A stretch of DNA of 64,000 nucleotides from Marispirochaeta sp964554875 (GCA_964554875.1 CAZKQJ010000001.1:142007-206006), one strand, 5' to 3'; positions 24,444-33,710 are shown, counted from the stretch's first letter. Numbers and translations are program-made. The notes: generated from the sequence alone by a model not told the origin.

Positions 24444-25753
24444 TATTCGTCCTCCTCTCTTCGTTCTAATCTGGCATTGTCGGCAGGTATCAGGGATGAT
24501 ACCTCGTCCCAGTCGGCGAGCAGCTGCTCGATGCCGATAGCCTGGGTTTCTCTGGCGTCATCGAGCTTGAGCTGCAGATGACAGTCGTCGCACTGCCGGT
24601 CGCAGTAGGTGGCGGGATACGCCTCAGGCTCGTGATAAACACTGATTACCCCCTCGTAGTTTCTCAGGACAACCTTGTTCGATGACCAGGAGATAAGGTA
24701 ATTGGGCATGATGGGAATCTTGCCTCCTCCTCCCGGAGCATCGATAACGTAGGTTGGTACGGAAAAACCGCTGGTGTGGCCTATCAGGCTTTCGAGGATC
24801 TCCACGCCCTTTCCGACGGGGGTTCGGAAATGGGAGAGTCCTTCTGACAGGTCGCACTGGTACAGGTAGTAGGGGCGAACCCGGTTAGCCACAAGCTTGT
24901 GGACCAGGCTGCGCATTATCCGGGGGCAGTCGTTGACGTCCCGCAAGAGTACCGACTGATTTCCCAGGGGAATACCGGCATCTGCAAGCTTTTTCAGTGC
25001 CTCCCGGGATGAATCGGTGAGCTCCCGGGGATGGTTGAAGTGGGTGTTCAGCCAGATGGGGTGATATTTCTTCAGCATCTCCACCAGTCTGTCGGTAATC
25101 CTGTAGGGCAGCACAACGGGCATGCGGCTTCCGATACGGATGACCTCCACGTGGGGAATGGAGCTGATCTCTTTCAGTATCCATTCCAGGTAATCATCCG
25201 AAAGCATCAGGGGGTCCCCGCCGGAGAGCAGAACGTCCCGGATCTGGGGGGTGTTCCGGATATACTCCACTCCCTGCATGATGGTTTCTCTGTCGGGGAT
25301 AAAATCGCTGTCGCCTACCTTGCGTTTGCGTGTGCAGTGGCGGCAGTACATGGAACAGATGTTGCTGATGTGAAAGAGCACCCTGTCGGGATATCGGTGG
25401 GTAATACCCGGCGCCGGGCTGTCGTGGTCTTCGTGAAGCGGGTCCGCGGTCTCGCATTTCTGGATGCTGAGTTCGTTTACCGACGGAAAGGACTGCTTGA
25501 AAATGGGATCGTTCCTGTAATCCCCTGTTTCGATGAGTGAGAGGTAATAGGGGGTAATGGACAGGGGAAATCGGGCAAGGGTCTCTTCGATTTCCAGGCG
25601 CTCCACCTCGTTGAATTGTATCCCTGTAAGGCGTTCAAAGGTATGGATATCCTGGATGGAGTGTTTCAGCTGCCACTTCCAGTCCCGCCAGAGAGTCCGG
25701 TTTGCGTTGTTCTCTATCTTCTCGGCAATATTTTTCTGTTGTACAGTAAGCAT
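24443..25753 (-). CDS. ablA: L-lysine 2,3-aminomutase (radical SAM, PLP)
   Basis: A 436-residue KamA/AblA enzyme that moves the alpha-amino group of lysine to C3, giving beta-lysine. Seen: the radical SAM cluster motif CSMYCRHC at about residue 134, the GGDPL motif near 175, the PLP Lys region in APGGGGKIPIMPNYLI near 350, and a C-terminal Cys set (CDRQCDDC near 395) as in clostridial enzymes. Its coupling with ablB makes compatible-solute synthesis the likely role rather than lysine fermentation. AAAGGAG precedes the ATG by about ten bases. Confidence 0.95.
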   Translation of the reverse strand: MLTVQQKNIAEKIENNANRTLWRDWKWQLKHSIQDIHTFERLTGIQFNEVERLEIEETLARFPLSITPYYLSLIETGDYRNDPIFKQSFPSVNELSIQKCETADPLHEDHDSPAPGITHRYPDRVLFHISNICSMYCRHCTRKRKVGDSDFIPDRETIMQGVEYIRNTPQIRDVLLSGGDPLMLSDDYLEWILKEISSIPHVEVIRIGSRMPVVLPYRITDRLVEMLKKYHPIWLNTHFNHPRELTDSSREALKKLADAGIPLGNQSVLLRDVNDCPRIMRSLVHKLVANRVRPYYLYQCDLSEGLSHFRTPVGKGVEILESLIGHTSGFSVPTYVIDAPGGGGKIPIMPNYLISWSSNKVVLRNYEGVISVYHEPEAYPATYCDRQCDDCHLQLKLDDARETQAIGIEQLLADWDEVSSLIPADNARLERREEDE

Positions 25754-25872
25754 ATATTTACAGCTCCTTTGGGTTTATTCTTTTTAGAGGGATTCAGGTT
25801 ATAAATGCGGCAGGGAAATTATTTTGTCGTAATTAAATGGTAATTTAGAAGTGTTTCCAAGCATCTGGATAC

Positions 25873-25901
25873 AGGATATATGTATTTCCTGGCCTTGTCA
25901 A
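25873..25901 (-). promoter_or_regulatory. Promoter of ablA-ablB
   Basis: On the minus strand, a perfect TTGACA (25901-25896), a 17-base spacer and TATCCT (25878-25873). Transcription would start near 25866, leaving a 5' leader of about 110 bases. I see no clear structure in that leader. Confidence 0.6.
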
Positions 25902-25935
25902 CATGCTTAGTATACAAAATAAAGGATGGGTAAAA

Positions 25936-25967
25936 TTCCCCCGGCTGTCCCTGGGACAACCGGGGAA
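25936..25967 (-). terminator. Terminator-like hairpin after the chemoreceptor gene
   Basis: A strong stem: CCCCGG plus TGTCCC (25939-25951) pairs with GGGACA plus CCGGGG (25953-25965), with one internal mismatch and a very short loop. The minus-strand continuation is AATTTTA, so the T run is weak. It lies 14 bases beyond the chemoreceptor stop. Confidence 0.6.
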
Positions 25968-25978
25968 TCTGCTTTGGT

Positions 25979-28060
25979 CTATTCAGTCTTAAACTTTCCA
26001 ACTTCCCTGGAAAGGGTCTCTATACTGTGGTTGTTCTGCTGGGTCAGCTCGGAAATATGCACCACCGACTGGTTTATCTGTACCGCTCCGCCGGCCATTT
26101 CATTGATGCTCTGGCTTATCTCTTCGCTGATCTGGGACAGGCGGGTCATCTCGTCGATGACCTCGGAACTTCCTGCGCTCATTTCGCCGGAAGAATCCGC
26201 CACTTTGCGGGAAATTTCCTGGATCTCCGCCAGGGCGTCCAGAACCTGCCTGCTTCCCACTACCTGTTCATCCATGGCGCTCTTGATAAGAGCCTCCTGC
26301 TCGGAAACCTGCTGACTCAGCTCATATTGCCGGTCGAAACGCTGCCGTGCCTGGGCCAGGGATGTTCCTATGCGGTCGATTGATTCCTTCAGGGTTGTAA
26401 GGGCGCTGCCGATGGCTGTACCCTGACTGCCCGCTTCCTCCGCCAGCTTGCGTATTTCATCGGCAACAACGGCAAAACCTTTGCCGAATTCTCCGGCGTG
26501 GGCTGCCTCTATGGCGGCATTCATGGCCAGAAGGTTGGTCTGGGAGGAGATTTTCTGGATCATTTCAGTCGCTTCTTCAAGTCCCTCCGAATGGGTCATA
26601 ACGGTCCGGGAAATCTGGGACAGCTCCTCCATGCCCCGGCGGCCGGCTTCAGAGGCCTCCTGCAGCTCCTTCATGGATGCTGTGTTCCGCTCGAGACTCT
26701 CGGTTACCGACTTTATGTTTGCCACCATCTCCTCTATGGAAGCGGATGACTCGGTTACCCCCGAGGCCTGTTCCGACAGACTTTCGTCCAGGGCTTTGAT
26801 TCCCAGCGCAATGGTGGAAACCGTGGCACGGGACTCTTCGACGCTGGCGGACTGGCTGACGACGCGTTCCTTGATGCTCTCGATATTGGCGGTGATCTGG
26901 TTTATGGCCGAGGCGGTTTCCGTCATGTTGGAAGCCAGGTCTACTCCGGATTCCTGCAGGGAAGAGGTCTCCTTCTGGATCGCTTTAACCAGATCCGTCA
27001 ATTTCTCGAAGGTTATGTTCATGTACCGGGAAAGCTGATCTATCTCGTCGTTTCCCTTTGCGGCAAGTCTGCGGGTAAGGTCGCCTTCTCCTTCTGAGAT
27101 GTCCCGCAGGCTGGCCACTGTTACCCCGACCCGTCTGGTTATGGAGCGTATGGAGACAAACAGGAGAGTCGCCATGACGGCCAGAACGACAATCGTGGTC
27201 AGTATGTTTATAGTCCGCATGCTGATGAGGTCCTCGAATAATTCGGCATATTCAACCCGGGTGGCAAAGATCCAGCCGGTTACGGGGACTTCCTGAAAGG
27301 CTGCAATAATCCACTCCCCCTCCCAGGGATATTCCACAAGACCACTCTGTTCCGCCAGCATGTATGCCCCGAAATCCTCCCCGGCTATGTTGAGCTGCAT
27401 GATGTTTTCCTTGACAGGGTGAGCTATTACTGTTCCTTCCGAGTCGATCATGTAGCCATAGCCGGTTTCTCCAAGCTTTACGGTATCGACGAAATTGTCC
27501 GTAAACCGGGCCAGTTCCACCGAAGCATGGGCAACTCCGACAACCTTGCCTTCGTCAAACACCGGAGCAGCCACGACAAAGATCGGCTCCCCGTTTATCT
27601 GGCTTATAATGATATTGGAGATCGCCGGCTGCCCCTGCATGGCCTGCTTGAAATGGGCCCGGGAACTCAGGTCCAGTACTCCAACCTGGGAGGGATTATT
27701 GTTGGCCCGGGCTATACCGTTTCTGTCCAGAAGTCCGACGGTAGAGAAAATAGTATAGGTATCCCTGACCTCTTTAAGGTATGTGTTGGCAGCCCCGGTC
27801 AGTCCTGAATCACTCCCCGATCTGAGGACCTCGGACATTATGGGAGCAGCCGCCACGGACTGGATGTTTTTTACCCGGTCCGAAACCCATTCATTGGTCT
27901 GACCCGCCATTACCTGGGTCAGCTGCATTGCTTCATTGTGATGTACGTCCTCGAGGATCTGGGCGGAGCGCATGTAGGAGAGCAGCGACAGTGCCGCAAG
28001 GCCGATGGCCATGACCAGCATTGCCGGAAGCATGACTTTTTCACGAAGTTTCAGATTCAT
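25979..28060 (-). CDS. Methyl-accepting chemotaxis protein with periplasmic Cache-type sensor
   Basis: A transmembrane chemoreceptor of 693 residues. Domain order: N-terminal membrane helix (about 10-30), a periplasmic dCache-like ligand domain (about 35-270), a second membrane helix (about 285-305), a HAMP linker, and a cytoplasmic coiled-coil signalling domain with the hairpin tip EIRKLAEEAGSQG preceded by TNLLAMNAAIEAAHAGEFGKGFAVVADE. It feeds CheA/CheW, which are not in the window. I took the ATG at 28060 (GGAG eight bases upstream) rather than the GTG at 28069. It lies just after the DUF2147 gene. Confidence 0.9.
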   Translation of the reverse strand: MNLKLREKVMLPAMLVMAIGLAALSLLSYMRSAQILEDVHHNEAMQLTQVMAGQTNEWVSDRVKNIQSVAAAPIMSEVLRSGSDSGLTGAANTYLKEVRDTYTIFSTVGLLDRNGIARANNNPSQVGVLDLSSRAHFKQAMQGQPAISNIIISQINGEPIFVVAAPVFDEGKVVGVAHASVELARFTDNFVDTVKLGETGYGYMIDSEGTVIAHPVKENIMQLNIAGEDFGAYMLAEQSGLVEYPWEGEWIIAAFQEVPVTGWIFATRVEYAELFEDLISMRTINILTTIVVLAVMATLLFVSIRSITRRVGVTVASLRDISEGEGDLTRRLAAKGNDEIDQLSRYMNITFEKLTDLVKAIQKETSSLQESGVDLASNMTETASAINQITANIESIKERVVSQSASVEESRATVSTIALGIKALDESLSEQASGVTESSASIEEMVANIKSVTESLERNTASMKELQEASEAGRRGMEELSQISRTVMTHSEGLEEATEMIQKISSQTNLLAMNAAIEAAHAGEFGKGFAVVADEIRKLAEEAGSQGTAIGSALTTLKESIDRIGTSLAQARQRFDRQYELSQQVSEQEALIKSAMDEQVVGSRQVLDALAEIQEISRKVADSSGEMSAGSSEVIDEMTRLSQISEEISQSINEMAGGAVQINQSVVHISELTQQNNHSIETLSREVGKFKTE

Positions 28061-28065
28061 TTCTG

Positions 28066-28602
28066 TCACTCCTTCTCCGGAATACCGGGACTGAACTGTC
28101 GGTAATCCGGGACTTTGAAGCCGGCGGGGAAATCCCCGGGGGAGAAGGGTTTCCAGGTCTGGTTTCTGCCGAAAAAGGCGATCTTTCCCCGTACTATCAG
28201 GTCGCCTTTCTCTTTCCAGATGGCCGCCCCGTAGACCTTCGGTTCCTTGCCTTCGTCATCTCCCGGATCCATTATTTTGCCTCCGGTCCACTGGTCTTTT
28301 CTACTGTTGTATTCCAGCTCCCAGAAGATATCCAGTCCGGCAAAGGGCGGGTTTCCTTTAAGGTAAGGGCTTCGTTTTTTCTGCAGATGGATATGGTCCT
28401 CCACTGTGCGGCCGTCATCGGCGTAGATGAGCACGACCCGACCGTAGAGCATGTCGTTGTGTGTATAGACCGCCACCACCGATTTCGGCAGCCCTGTTTC
28501 ATCGTCAATGGTTTTCCAGAAGCCCGTAACGTCTTTTTCTGCAAAAAGCGCGGTTGATGCCAGCAGCATGAGAATCGCCAGTATGGGGATATGTTTTTTC
28601 AT
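28066..28602 (-). CDS. DUF2147 family secreted protein
   Basis: A 178-residue protein with a signal peptide (lysines, then a hydrophobic stretch, cleavage near LFAEKD). It carries the DUF2147 pattern: DVTGFWKTIDDETGLPKSVV near 24-43, then a LYGRVV segment, and a late KIMDPGDDEGKEPKVYG. Such proteins are periplasmic with an unknown role. The minus-strand frame stays open far upstream, through proS, but that part is an antisense shadow. The real start is the ATG at 28602, with GGAG six bases upstream. Confidence 0.8.
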   Translation of the reverse strand: MKKHIPILAILMLLASTALFAEKDVTGFWKTIDDETGLPKSVVAVYTHNDMLYGRVVLIYADDGRTVEDHIHLQKKRSPYLKGNPPFAGLDIFWELEYNSRKDQWTGGKIMDPGDDEGKEPKVYGAAIWKEKGDLIVRGKIAFFGRNQTWKPFSPGDFPAGFKVPDYRQFSPGIPEKE

Positions 28603-28695
28603 TCCGACTCCTTCATTTACATAGGAATATTTTTCATGGAACGTACTACCAATTATTATAATTATTGTCCACTTTCGCAAATTTTTTCCTCCAGC

Positions 28696-28724
28696 TTGAC
28701 CTGATCTTTGAGCCCTGATAGTTT
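28696..28724 (+). promoter_or_regulatory. Leaderless promoter of proS
   Basis: TTGACC (28696-28701), a 17-base spacer and TAGTTT (28719-28724). The -10 ends seven bases before the ATG at 28732 and there is no Shine-Dalgarno, so the mRNA probably starts at the initiation codon. Confidence 0.55.
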
Positions 28725-28731
28725 TACGACC

Positions 28732-30444
28732 ATGAGAATGACAAAGCTGTTTTCGCGGACCCTCCGGGAGACCCCGGGCAAGACTGAATCCAGGGGGCAT
28801 GAGTATCTGCTCCGGGCGGGCTTTATCCGTCAGAGCGCTGCGGGTATCTATACCGCCCTTCCTCTGGCGTTTCGCAGTCTGCGTAAAATAGAGCAGATAA
28901 TCCGGGACGAGATGGACGCCATCGGCGGACTCGAAATGCTGATGCCCGTAGTAAATCCCGCGGAAATCTGGAAGGAGACCGGCCGCTGGTTTACCATTGA
29001 CGCGGAACTCTCCCGCTTCAAGGATCGCAACGAACGGGACATGGTTCTGGCCATGACCCACGAAGAGGCGGTCACCGACATAATGCGGGACGAAATCCAG
29101 ACCTATCGTCAGCTTCCCTGCATGGTCTACCATATCCAGACCAAATGGCGGGACGATCCCCGGCCCCGGGCTGGACTTATCCGGGTACGGGAGTTTACCA
29201 TGAAGGACAGCTACAGCTTTGACCGGGACTACGCCGGCCTGGAGAAGCAGTACGATGCCCATTATCACGCCTACTTCCGTATCTTCAAGCGCTGCGGCCT
29301 TCCGGTTATCGCGGTTGCCTCCGATACCGGCATGATGGGCGGGAAGGTCAGCCACGAGTACATGTACCTGAATCCCATCGGCGAGGACACCCTCATTCTC
29401 TGCAGCGACTGTGATTACAGCGCCAACCGGCAGGTTGCGGAGGTTCACAAGCAGCTCTACCCGGAAGACCAGGCTCCTGTGGAAGAGGTGGAAACCCCGA
29501 ACTGCGCCACCATCGAAGAGCTGGCAGACTTTCTGGACATTCCGACCCGCAAAACTGCCAAGGCGGTAATGGTAATGGGACGCTTCGTCGACGAAAAGAA
29601 CGAAGAAGAGACCCGGGAAAAACTCATCCTTGCCATAATACGGGGAGACATGGAGATAGAGGAGGCGAAGCTGCAGAAAGCCAGCGGAGCCCTGAGCCTC
29701 AGGCCTGCCCACGAGGAGGAGATCCGCGCCTGCGGACTTGTTCCCGGCTACGCTTCTCCGGTGGGAATCAAGGACTGCATGATTATCGTCGACGATTCCG
29801 CCGCCGGTTCCAACAACCTGGTGGGCGGCGCTAACAAAGAGGGCTACCACCTTCTGAATACCAACTTCGGCCGGGACTACAGCGGAACCATCGCCGATAT
29901 AGCCTCCGCCCGGGACGGAATGGCCTGTCCCGGATGCGGCAAAAAGCTCGAAGCCAAACGGGGGGTCGAGGTTGGAAACATCTTTCAGCTGGGAACCCGC
30001 TATTCGGAAAGCATGGGCTGCACCTACCAGGATGAAAACGGCAGGGCCCAGCCTGTGGTCATGGGCTCCTACGGTATCGGGGTGGGCCGGCTTCTGGCAT
30101 GCCTGGCGGAGGAGTACAACGACGACAAGGGGCTCAAGCTCCCTGCCTCCGTGGCTCCCTTCCACGTGCATATTGTCAACCTGCTGAAGACCAGCGAGGA
30201 GGCGGAGAAGATCTACGCCGATCTGATTGAAAGCGGGCTGGAGATCATCCTTGACGACCGCAAGGAGACCGCGGGAGTAAAATTCAACGACGCAGATCTC
30301 CTGGGAATGCCCCTGCGCATAACCCTGGGCAACAAGGCCTTCAAGGACGGGGAGGTGGAGTTCACCCGCCGAGCTGACGGGGACAACTACCGGGTTCCCC
30401 TGGCGGAGGTGGTAACCGCCGCCAAAGAAGCTGTTTACGGTTAG
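28732..30444 (+). CDS. proS: Prolyl-tRNA synthetase (bacterial type with editing insertion)
   Basis: A 570-residue class II synthetase. Seen: motif 1 near residue 65-80, the QTKWRDDPRPRAGLIRVREF motif 2 near 130-155, the YbaK-like editing insertion at about 220-385 (IEELADFLDIPTRKTAKAV onward), motif 3 VMGSYGIGVGRLLAC near 445, and the anticodon-binding domain at the C-terminus. A TTG at 28708 is in frame, but MRMTKLF from 28732 matches known ProS N-termini. It is a single gene whose stop abuts the response-regulator stop. Confidence 0.96.
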   Translation: MRMTKLFSRTLRETPGKTESRGHEYLLRAGFIRQSAAGIYTALPLAFRSLRKIEQIIRDEMDAIGGLEMLMPVVNPAEIWKETGRWFTIDAELSRFKDRNERDMVLAMTHEEAVTDIMRDEIQTYRQLPCMVYHIQTKWRDDPRPRAGLIRVREFTMKDSYSFDRDYAGLEKQYDAHYHAYFRIFKRCGLPVIAVASDTGMMGGKVSHEYMYLNPIGEDTLILCSDCDYSANRQVAEVHKQLYPEDQAPVEEVETPNCATIEELADFLDIPTRKTAKAVMVMGRFVDEKNEEETREKLILAIIRGDMEIEEAKLQKASGALSLRPAHEEEIRACGLVPGYASPVGIKDCMIIVDDSAAGSNNLVGGANKEGYHLLNTNFGRDYSGTIADIASARDGMACPGCGKKLEAKRGVEVGNIFQLGTRYSESMGCTYQDENGRAQPVVMGSYGIGVGRLLACLAEEYNDDKGLKLPASVAPFHVHIVNLLKTSEEAEKIYADLIESGLEIILDDRKETAGVKFNDADLLGMPLRITLGNKAFKDGEVEFTRRADGDNYRVPLAEVVTAAKEAVYG

Positions 30445-31677
30445 TCAGCCCTGTTCGGTTTCCGGCACAGCCCGGAGGTAGACTGTCTCTTCGGGGTTCA
30501 GGAAGCGGTAGTTCGGCAGGTGCTCCACCATGCTCTGGGTCAGGGCTGTGTTTTTCGGGAGCACCAGAACGCCGTTTTTCAGAACCAGATCGTTCTTCAG
30601 GACCATTCCGGCGGCGAGGTTCTTGATCTGGATGGGAATCCCGGAATCCTTGCTGTCCTTCACGGCAGCTTCCTGATCCCGGAGGATCCGGATGACCTGC
30701 GGGTCGTAGATGGTCTGTACGCCCCTGGTCATCTTTTCCAGCGCAGCAGAACGCTCCATTCTTTCTTCGTAAATCAGCCGTACATAATCCGCTGCGGTCC
30801 GGATAATCCGGGAGCCCAGGGGAATCTCATCTCCACTTAAGCCTCCCGGTTTTCCGTTGCCGTCGAAACGTTCATGGTGGTGCTTGATCAGAATGGCTAT
30901 GGGACCAAGGGCGGAGAGCGTGTTCAGGAGACGAGCGCCTTCTTCGGCATGGTCGGCACTCAGGTAGTCGCCGCTGTTCGATTCAAAAAGGCCGATTTCC
31001 TGCAGCAGGGCGGCGGTCCGTATATTGTAGAGCTCTTCCTGACCAAGTTCCATGGCCACGGCGATTCGTTCCGCCAGCCGGGCGGCCCGGGAGGAGAACT
31101 CGTGCATCTCGGGACGTACGAGACCGATTATATGTGACAGCAGGGTTACAATACCCCCCAGGGTTTCTTCTGCTTTCGCCTGCTCCGATTTGACGGTGGT
31201 CAAGGCCTTCTGCAGATACATGGTGCGCCGGGCGACCTCGTTTTTCAGGGATTCGTTCTGGGCCTTAAGCTGGGCTTCCAGCTCCCGGTTGTAGCGCCTG
31301 AGCCTTCCGTATTCCGCAGCACTGCGCACCGTGCTTATCAGGTCCCCGTCGTTCCAGGGTTTTACCAGGTAACGGTAGACCTCTCCCTTGTTGACCGCCT
31401 TCAGAATATTCTCGGTATTTGCGTAGCCGGTCAGGATGCAGCGGACAACATCGGGAAAACGCTCTTTTGCATAATGAACAAACTGACTGCCCGCTATCTT
31501 GGGCATCTTTTCATCCGAGACCAGAACATCAATCTGGCGTGTCGCCAGAATACCGGCTCCCTCTTCGGCGCTCAGGGCCGTCAGAATTTCAAACTCGGGG
31601 TATTCGAAGAATACCCGCTTCAGGGACTGGAGAATGTTGTACTCGTCGTCCACAAACAGGATTGTATAGGAACTCAT
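30445..31677 (-). CDS. Response regulator with degenerate HD-GYP output domain (RpfG-like)
   Basis: 410 residues: a REC domain (about 5-120; acidic DDE near 10, phospho-acceptor Asp in VLVSDEKMP near 54, conserved Lys in YLVKPWND near 106), a coiled-coil linker (about 130-180) and an HD-GYP-like domain (about 185-345). The catalytic HD pair expected in LLHDIGK reads LLQEIGL. HHHERFDGNGKPGGL keeps the HHE part, but GYP reads GKP. Cyclic-di-GMP hydrolysis is therefore doubtful. It diverges from a histidine kinase gene with 79 bases between. TAATAT (31690-31685) with TTGATC (31714-31709) gives a promoter seven bases before the ATG. Confidence 0.85.
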   Translation of the reverse strand: MSSYTILFVDDEYNILQSLKRVFFEYPEFEILTALSAEEGAGILATRQIDVLVSDEKMPKIAGSQFVHYAKERFPDVVRCILTGYANTENILKAVNKGEVYRYLVKPWNDGDLISTVRSAAEYGRLRRYNRELEAQLKAQNESLKNEVARRTMYLQKALTTVKSEQAKAEETLGGIVTLLSHIIGLVRPEMHEFSSRAARLAERIAVAMELGQEELYNIRTAALLQEIGLFESNSGDYLSADHAEEGARLLNTLSALGPIAILIKHHHERFDGNGKPGGLSGDEIPLGSRIIRTAADYVRLIYEERMERSAALEKMTRGVQTIYDPQVIRILRDQEAAVKDSKDSGIPIQIKNLAAGMVLKNDLVLKNGVLVLPKNTALTQSMVEHLPNYRFLNPEETVYLRAVPETEQG

Positions 31678-31720
31678 ATAAGAAATATTACAATTTGTGT
31701 TAAGAAAAGATCAAGTACTA

Positions 31721-31750
31721 TTTACAATAAATCTATTTTCTCCATATATT
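31721..31750 (+). promoter_or_regulatory. Leaderless promoter of the histidine kinase gene
   Basis: TTTACA (31721-31726), an 18-base spacer and TATATT (31745-31750). The -10 ends six bases before the ATG at 31757. The divergent response-regulator promoter (TTGATC 31714-31709, TAATAT 31690-31685 on the minus strand) shares this 79-base region and is also leaderless by spacing. Confidence 0.55.
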
Positions 31751-31756
31751 GTATGT

Positions 31757-33631
31757 ATGAACAATCTTTACCTCTGGACAGTTCCCGGATTGTGCCTGGT
31801 TTTCGCGTTATACGTGATTCTCTTCAGGACCTGCAGACGGAAAAAGAGGTCCCTCAAGGATACCAACGAACTAATTGCGGAAAGCATGCTGGATCTAGTA
31901 CGCGGAAAAGGATTCAACTCCTTTTTGCGGGTTGTGAACAGTGCCATGGGGTCGAAAAGCGTGATCCTTGTCTTTTTCGATAATTACATTCCCATCGATT
32001 TCCATTTCTTCAGCAGGGATCCGGCCCTGCGCATCAAGGTTCCTGAACTTGAGGCAATCATTGAACAGCCGGATGAACATGTTCGCAGTGTCCTGGATGA
32101 GCTGCGTGAAAAAAAAACAATCTGCCGTGAGGGACGGTATAGTTCCCTGTACGGCAGTCTTGAGGGAAACAACGCGATGCTGCTGGGCTTCTCCTTTCGC
32201 GGACAGGTCTTCGCGGTTTTCCAGTTCGTGGACCGGAGCCGCTCCTTCTGCGGACGAGAAGCCATGGAGAACCCGACTCTGCTGAAAACCCTGAACGCGG
32301 TAACCCAGCATTTTTACATGGATCACATCCAGACGGAAAAGCGGCGCCAGGCGGAGAATGCCCTGCGCAGTTCGGAGGAGTTGTACCGGCTGATTTTCGA
32401 AGAGTCCATGGATCTTGTATATCATACCGATGCAGAAGGACGGATCCTCGCGCTTAATCCGGCGGGACTTGAACTGCTTGGTTATAATGCGGAGTCGGAA
32501 CTCCGGGGCCGGCGTTTTCACGAGTTTTTCAGCAACGATGAACAGCGGGATTTCTACTTTGAGATGATCAGATCCCAGAGGGAGATCAGGGACATGGAGG
32601 TTATCCTCGTCAACCGGGAGGGGAAAAAGATCTTCTGTCTGGAGAGCGCCAGCGCCTCCTTCGACAGCCTGGGAGAGGTAAAATCATATACCGGAATAAT
32701 CAAGGATATAAGCGAGCGTATTGAACTTGAGAAGGAGCTTTTCAACGCCAATATTGAGCTGAGCGAAACCAATAATCAGCTCCAGAAGGTCCAGGCGCAG
32801 ATGGTGCAGACCGAAAAGATGGCCTCCATCGGGCAGCTTGCCGCCGGTCTGGCCCATGAAATCAACAATCCCCTGGGCTTCGTGCGCAGCAATTTCTCCA
32901 CCCTCAAACGCTACAATGACTTTCTGATCAGCTTTGCGGACGATGTCTCCGGTCGCATTACCCCGGAGAAGATAGCGGCTCTGCGAAAACTGCGGCAAAA
33001 ATACCGGATTGACGAGATCAAAGCGGACCTGGAGGCTGTTTTTACCGAAACGGAAGAGGGTATGGACCGCATGATGGATATTGTCCAGAATCTGCGGAAT
33101 TTCTCCCACGACAGCCGGTCGGGGGATGTGGGAGAGCTTGATCTGAACACGGCCCTGAAAAGCAGCCTGGTAATTGCCCGGAACGAAATAAAATATCACG
33201 CCTCCGTCTCCCTGGATCTCAGGGACCTGCCGGTAATTCGCTGCCGGCCGGGGGAGATAAAACAGATTATGCTGAACATGATTGTGAACGCCGCCCAGGC
33301 GGTGAGGGATAGCGTCGAAAAAGGTGAGAAGGGCAGGATAAGAATCTCCAGCTTCAGCGGCGACTCTTTTGCCTGTTTTTCCATTGAAGATTCCGGTCCG
33401 GGGATTCCCGGAGAGATTCGGCCGAAGATTTTCGATCCCTTCTTTACCACCAAGGATGTCGGTTCGGGAACGGGGCTGGGATTGAGTATCTCCTACGATA
33501 TCGTGGTCCATAAGCACCACGGCAGAATCCTGGTGGGAGATTCCACCCTGGGGGGTGCGAAATTTACTGTAATGCTGCCCCTGGTAGGCCTTGGAAGCGA
33601 TGACGAGCTGGGGGATCTTGAGGAAATTTAG
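31757..33631 (+). CDS. PAS-domain sensor histidine kinase
   Basis: A 624-residue kinase: one N-terminal membrane helix (about 4-22), a variable cytoplasmic region (about 40-190), a PAS domain (about 200-320, starting EELYRLIFEESMDLVYHTD), a coiled coil, a HisKA domain with the phospho-acceptor His in AAGLAHEINNPLGFV (near 362), and a HATPase domain with DSGPGIPGEI, FDPFFTTK and GTGLGLSI boxes (about 510-600). It has no receiver domain. The response regulator on the opposite strand is its obvious partner. The frame opens at 31697, but the ATG at 31757 follows the promoter directly and begins the membrane helix. Confidence 0.88.
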   Translation: MNNLYLWTVPGLCLVFALYVILFRTCRRKKRSLKDTNELIAESMLDLVRGKGFNSFLRVVNSAMGSKSVILVFFDNYIPIDFHFFSRDPALRIKVPELEAIIEQPDEHVRSVLDELREKKTICREGRYSSLYGSLEGNNAMLLGFSFRGQVFAVFQFVDRSRSFCGREAMENPTLLKTLNAVTQHFYMDHIQTEKRRQAENALRSSEELYRLIFEESMDLVYHTDAEGRILALNPAGLELLGYNAESELRGRRFHEFFSNDEQRDFYFEMIRSQREIRDMEVILVNREGKKIFCLESASASFDSLGEVKSYTGIIKDISERIELEKELFNANIELSETNNQLQKVQAQMVQTEKMASIGQLAAGLAHEINNPLGFVRSNFSTLKRYNDFLISFADDVSGRITPEKIAALRKLRQKYRIDEIKADLEAVFTETEEGMDRMMDIVQNLRNFSHDSRSGDVGELDLNTALKSSLVIARNEIKYHASVSLDLRDLPVIRCRPGEIKQIMLNMIVNAAQAVRDSVEKGEKGRIRISSFSGDSFACFSIEDSGPGIPGEIRPKIFDPFFTTKDVGSGTGLGLSISYDIVVHKHHGRILVGDSTLGGAKFTVMLPLVGLGSDDELGDLEEI

Positions 33632-33660
33632 CAGAACCCCGGCATTTTTACTGTTTCTAC

Positions 33661-33710
33661 TTGACAGAACGCTGGTGGCGGTGTTCTAATGTTACTGCAC
33701 ATAGTAACAT
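33661..33710 (+). promoter_or_regulatory. trpB2 promoter with a perfect dyad over the start point
   Basis: A perfect -35 TTGACA (33661-33666), an 18-base spacer and TCTAAT (33685-33690). ATGTTACT (33689-33696) and AGTAACAT (33703-33710) are perfect inverted repeats with a six-base spacer, covering the end of the -10 and the predicted start near 33697. This is the expected position of a repressor operator. The spacing does not match the TrpR operator. Confidence 0.6.

Noticed and set aside
28603..30171. Very long minus-strand open frame upstream of the DUF2147 gene
   Set aside because: It is the antisense of proS, whose domains are intact on the plus strand. The real minus-strand gene starts at 28602 with a Shine-Dalgarno and signal peptide.
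32684..33520. Minus-strand open frame of 278 codons inside the histidine kinase
   Set aside because: Shadow of the kinase HisKA/HATPase region; no motif and no ribosome site.
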